Assembly (NCBI GenBank): GCA_038211505.1
Contig: JBBQVO010000168.1
Coordinates: forward strand, 1-7,613
Direction: 5' to 3'
Length of the DNA stretch: 7,613 nucleotides
Source of the DNA: JBBQVO01 sp038211505
GTDB taxonomy: Bacteria; Chloroflexota; Dehalococcoidia; DSTF01; JACRBR01
Program-made: the position numbers and the translations under genes
The notes under the pieces: model-generated
The model's input: the letters and a program-made list of their open reading frames with translations, nothing else
What the model was told of the DNA's origin: nothing
Database searches by the model: none
Shown: positions 5,111-7,613 of the stretch, one piece after another
Position numbering within the stretch: the first letter of the stretch is position 1
Layout: each line of letters opens with the position of its first letter

Positions 5111-5548
5111 TCAGACTTCCTGGGCGGACCAGAGCGTTTGGTAGTGCGTGCCGCGAATGGCATCGATGGTGGCGCGCAGCTCGCGCTGGATGAGATCGCG
5201 CAGGGCGGCGTCACAGGTCTCGGCGGCGCCGTTGAACCCGAGATGGACGATGCGCTCGCGGATGCGCGACCAGGCGCCGCTCTCTTCGAGATAGCGCAGG
5301 CTGTGCGGCCATTGGAAGAAGAGAAAGTTCTTCGGCACGCCGAGCGATGGGCGGTGCTGGCCGAGCCAGAAGTACCGCTCCTGCAGCGTCTCGACGGGAT
5401 CGACGATGGCCACCATCGGCATGCCGCAGCCGCCCGTGTGATCGTCGTCGAAGCGCTTGTCGATCAGCAGCCGTTCGGGAAACAGGCGAAAACCGACGGC
5501 AAAGACGTCGGCGTCCTGAAGAATCGTCTCGATCTCGGTGAGGTCCAC
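5111..5548 (-). CDS. Conserved-looking hypothetical protein, 145 residues
   Basis: I do not recognise a named family. The protein has no signal peptide or membrane segment, so it is probably cytoplasmic. It is rich in aromatic and charged residues in a way typical of a real fold: FRLFPERLLIDKRFDD (20-35), a GGCGMPMVAIVDPVETLQERYFWLG stretch broken across 39-63, and FLFFQWPHSLRYL (75-87). The C-terminal third (about 93-131) looks alpha-helical. Cys41, Cys112 and several His residues are present, but no metal motif is evident. The GTG start (5546-5548) has AGGA 6 bases upstream. A longer open frame on the opposite strand (4970-5641) is rejected as its shadow because it is Ala/Gly/Arg-rich and lacks aromatic residues. 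The protein is divergent from the methyltransferase gene and separated by 215 bases from the cupredoxin cluster, so a shared function is not implied. Confidence 0.7.
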   Translation of the reverse strand: MDLTEIETILQDADVFAVGFRLFPERLLIDKRFDDDHTGGCGMPMVAIVDPVETLQERYFWLGQHRPSLGVPKNFLFFQWPHSLRYLEESGAWSRIRERIVHLGFNGAAETCDAALRDLIQRELRATIDAIRGTHYQTLWSAQEV

Positions 5549-5865
5549 GCGCGTCCTGTGATGTGCTGTTGGTGGGGTAACCCGGTTGGCACGATCGTAG
5601 CGAACGTCGTGGCTACGGGCTATCCCTCGGGCGGTGTTTGATGCGTTCCGTTGTCAACGACGGCGCGCACGTAAATGGCAACGATCGGCGATTTCGCGCC
5701 GAGGGAAGAGGATGAAAGGTGGAGATGGCGAAACGCTCGCGTCGGAGCGCATCACATACGGCCCGCCCGGCGGGGATTGCGCTATTCTGACCTTCGGCAC
5801 CTGCAACGCGTACACGGGCGGTTGCACGGCCCTTTGGGTTCGGCACACGGCAATAGGATCGGCAC
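5549..5865. other. Divergent intergenic spacer, 317 bases
   Basis: This spacer lies between two divergently transcribed genes and must hold both 5' regions. I see the inverted repeat CGTAGC-N10-GCTACG (5596-5617), the palindrome CGTTGTCAACG (5649-5659) and a 6-bp hairpin TCGGCG/CGCCGA near 5684-5701. A TTGACA hexamer on the minus strand (5657-5652) has no -10 partner at 16-18 bases. TATTCT (5783-5788) on the plus strand lacks a -35 box. No small open frame here has convincing coding character. Confidence 0.6.
5596..5617. promoter_or_regulatory. Inverted repeat, possible operator
   Basis: CGTAGC (5596-5601) and GCTACG (5612-5617) are exact inverted copies separated by 10 bases. They lie 48-69 bases upstream of the minus-strand hypothetical gene, where a repressor or activator could act. 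A 6-bp match of this kind can arise by chance in a spacer this long. Confidence 0.25.
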
Positions 5866-6693
5866 GTGACGGCAGACGAATACAGCCGCGTGAACCTCGC
5901 TCACTGGAACGAACTGGTAGGCGTTCACCTCGGCGCAGGCTCGGATTATGATGTCGCCGGATTCAAGGCTGGCCGCATCAGCGTCAAAGCCGTCGAGCGT
6001 CGCGAGCTTGGTGATGTCGCGGGCAAGTCACTTCTTCATCTCCAGTGCCACTTCGGGCTGGATACGCTCTCGTGGGGGCGCCTCGGCGCACGCGTGACGG
6101 GCGTGGACTTCTCTGACAGCGCGATCGCCGCAGCACGCGATCTTGCGACAGAGATCGATGTCGACGCTCGGTTTATTTGTTCGAACATCTACGACTTGCC
6201 GGAGGCGCTTCACGGCGAGTTCGACATTGTCTACACGGCGTACGGCGCGCTCACGTGGCTGCCGGATCTTCCACGATGGGCCAGGGTAGCCGCGAGTTTT
6301 GTGCGTCCCGGTGGCACCTTGTATCTCGCTGAGTTCCATCCGATGGGGTGGATCTTCGACGACACGCCCGGCGCCGCCGAGTTGCGCGTGCGCTATCCGT
6401 ACTTTCCGACCGGCGCGCCAGCGATGTACGAGGAGGACGGATCATACGCGGACCGATCCGCCAAGGTGGAGAATCGTCGCACCTACAACTACCCCTTCAC
6501 GATCGGTGACGTGGTGACATCGCTGATTGATGCCGGCTTGCGCATCGAGCATCTCCATGAGTTCCCCGGCTGTTGCTTCCCGGCGTTTCCGTTCCTTGAG
6601 CCTCGATCCGACGGGCTCTGGTACGTGCCTCCGAGCATGGGTGACATCCCGCTCGAGTTCACGATCAAGGCGACGAAGGATCATCCAGTCTAA
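5866..6693 (+). CDS. Class I SAM-dependent methyltransferase
   Basis: This 275-residue cytoplasmic enzyme is predicted to transfer a methyl group from S-adenosylmethionine; the acceptor is unknown. The Rossmann core is clear. Motif I is LLHLQCHFGLDTLSW (56-70), where HFGLDT takes the place of the usual GxGxG loop, as in a common bacterial subgroup. The acidic end of strand 2 is GVDFSDSA (79-86), with Asp81 expected to bind the ribose hydroxyls. CSNIYDLPE (105-113) is the adenine-side loop, followed by FDIVYTAYGALTWLPDLPRW (119-138) and the motif III region VRPGGTLYLAEFHP (146-159). The C-terminal part (160-275) carries the substrate-side cap and ends PLEFTIKATK, typical of the subgroup. The start is GTG at 5866 with AGGA 7 bases upstream; the N-terminal SRVNLAHWNE is also typical. 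It stands alone on the plus strand, converging on groEL, and nothing nearby suggests its substrate. Confidence 0.9.
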   Translation: MTADEYSRVNLAHWNELVGVHLGAGSDYDVAGFKAGRISVKAVERRELGDVAGKSLLHLQCHFGLDTLSWGRLGARVTGVDFSDSAIAAARDLATEIDVDARFICSNIYDLPEALHGEFDIVYTAYGALTWLPDLPRWARVAASFVRPGGTLYLAEFHPMGWIFDDTPGAAELRVRYPYFPTGAPAMYEEDGSYADRSAKVENRRTYNYPFTIGDVVTSLIDAGLRIEHLHEFPGCCFPAFPFLEPRSDGLWYVPPSMGDIPLEFTIKATKDHPV

Positions 6694-6729
6694 GCGCGGC
6701 TCCGGTGGCGACCATGTGGCGACAAGAAA

Positions 6730-6749
6730 GGCGGGCCTGATGGCCCGCC
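6730..6749. terminator. Bidirectional intrinsic terminator
   Basis: GGCGGGCC (6730-6737) and GGCCCGCC (6742-6749) form a perfect 8-bp stem with a 4-base TGAT loop. AAA lies just before the stem and CTCCTTTGTG after it. In the plus direction it ends the methyltransferase gene; in the minus direction the stem is followed by TTTCTTGTC and ends groEL. The minus side has the better T tract, fitting the highly expressed chaperonin gene. Confidence 0.85.
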
Positions 6750-6782
6750 CTCCTTTGTGTTCGTACAATGCCGTTCCGCCGC

Positions 6783-7613
6783 TTAGTACATCGGCGGCGC
6801 GCCGCCCATGCCGGCGGGCATGCCGCCAGACGCGCCCTTCTCCGGCAGATCCGTCACGAGGCAGTTGGTGGTGAGCACCATGCCGGCGATCGAGATTGCA
6901 TTCTCCAGCGCGGCGCGCGTCACCTTGAGCGGGTCGATGATGCCCTTGGTGATCATGTTGCCGAACTCGTCTTTCGCGGCGTCGTAGCCTTCGCCGCTCT
7001 TCATGCCCTTCACCTGCTGGACGATCACGGAACCATCCTTGCCGGCGTTGATGGCGATGCGGCGGAGGGGCTCCTCGAGCGCGCGCTTGAGAATCATCGC
7101 GCCCGTGCGCTCGTCGCCTTCGAGGACGAGCTTGTCGAGCGCCGGCAGCGCGTTGATCAGCGCCACACCACCACCGGAGACGATGCCCTCTTCGACGGCC
7201 GCGCGCGTCGCCGAGAGTGCGTCCTCAACGCGGTGCTTCTTCTCTTTCAGTTCGACTTCCGTCGCGGCGCCGACCTTGATCACGGCGACGCTGCCGGCGA
7301 GCTTGCCGAGGCGCTCCTGCAGCTTCTCGCGATCCCAGTCCGATGTCGTCGTCTCGAGCGCCGTCTTGATCTGCTTGACGCGGCCATCGACCGCGCCCTT
7401 CTTGCCCTTGCCCTCGATGATGGTCGTGTTCTCTTTCGAGATGATGACGCGGCGGGCGCGGCCCAGATCCTCGATCGCGACGGAGTCGAGCTTGCGGCCG
7501 AGCTCTTCGCTGATCAGCGTCGCGCCAGTGAGCGCGCCGAGGTCGGCGAGGTTGTCTTTGCGGCGATCGCCGAACCCGGGAGCCTTGACGGCGACCACGT
7601 TGATCGTGCCGCG
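6783..7613 (-). CDS. groL: Chaperonin GroEL, C-terminal 276 residues (5' end outside window)
   Basis: This is the large subunit of the ATP-driven folding chamber. The visible fragment begins RGTINVVAVKAPGFGDRRK, the conserved string in the apical domain. It includes the return into the intermediate domain, VEDALSATRAAVEEGIVSGGG, whose Asp (fragment residue 131) corresponds to the ATP-hydrolysing Asp398 of E. coli GroEL. The C-terminal equatorial domain is present with GIIDPLKVTRAALENA, whose Asp (fragment 227) corresponds to Asp495. About half of a usual 540-residue GroEL lies beyond the right edge, including the GDGTTT nucleotide-binding motif, so the real start cannot be seen. The C-terminal tail is GGMPAGMGGAPPMY, with only one GGM rather than a row of them, and it ends in tyrosine. 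All expected core residues in the visible part are intact. The gene converges on the methyltransferase gene and shares its terminator. Confidence 0.98.
   Translation of the reverse strand, partial: RGTINVVAVKAPGFGDRRKDNLADLGALTGATLISEELGRKLDSVAIEDLGRARRVIISKENTTIIEGKGKKGAVDGRVKQIKTALETTTSDWDREKLQERLGKLAGSVAVIKVGAATEVELKEKKHRVEDALSATRAAVEEGIVSGGGVALINALPALDKLVLEGDERTGAMILKRALEEPLRRIAINAGKDGSVIVQQVKGMKSGEGYDAAKDEFGNMITKGIIDPLKVTRAALENAISIAGMVLTTNCLVTDLPEKGASGGMPAGMGGAPPMY

Noticed and set aside
4970..5641. 223-codon plus-strand open frame opposite the hypothetical gene
   Set aside because: It lacks aromatic residues and fold-like patterning, starts inside the promoter-like block of the cupredoxin gene, and is antisense to a frame with a better start and composition.

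Overview
The window is high-GC bacterial DNA (by eye about 60% or more), densely coded, with no tRNA, rRNA, CRISPR array or transposase that I can see. The gene mix is a groEL, secreted cupredoxins with C-terminal tails close to the LPxTG sorting type, a lipoprotein, and a secreted beta-propeller of the ScyD/ScyE type. This suggests a surface-displaying bacterium; Chloroflexota is my best guess, but it rests on general resemblance only and I cannot confirm it here.

Positions 1-4895 hold four genes on the minus strand, all encoding exported proteins. In transcription order they are: a two-domain cupredoxin (4895-3645), a ScyD/ScyE-like beta-propeller (3537-2215), a second two-domain cupredoxin paralogous to the first (1990-794), and a small lipoprotein with a polyproline spacer and one cupredoxin domain (703-56). 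Together they carry five cupredoxin domains, each with a complete His...Cys-His-Met type 1 copper ligand set. The first three proteins end in the same tail: (A/P)P(N/D)TGSGP, a hydrophobic helix and a charged C-terminus. The two cupredoxin paralogs share GTG starts, nearly identical leader sequences and a matching promoter-like block. Hairpins lie behind three of the four genes. A GACATCC heptamer array follows the fourth gene and runs to the window edge.

Positions 5111-7613 look like ordinary chromosome. They hold an unrecognised 145-residue cytoplasmic protein (minus), a divergent 317-base spacer, a class I SAM-dependent methyltransferase (plus), a shared bidirectional terminator and the C-terminal half of groEL (minus, cut by the right edge).

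The likeliest joint role of the left-hand genes is a cell-surface copper-protein module for electron transfer or copper handling, with the propeller as an extracellular partner. The ligand sets and tails are read directly from the sequence. The joint function is inference: no oxidase, reductase, copper pump or sortase is present in the window.
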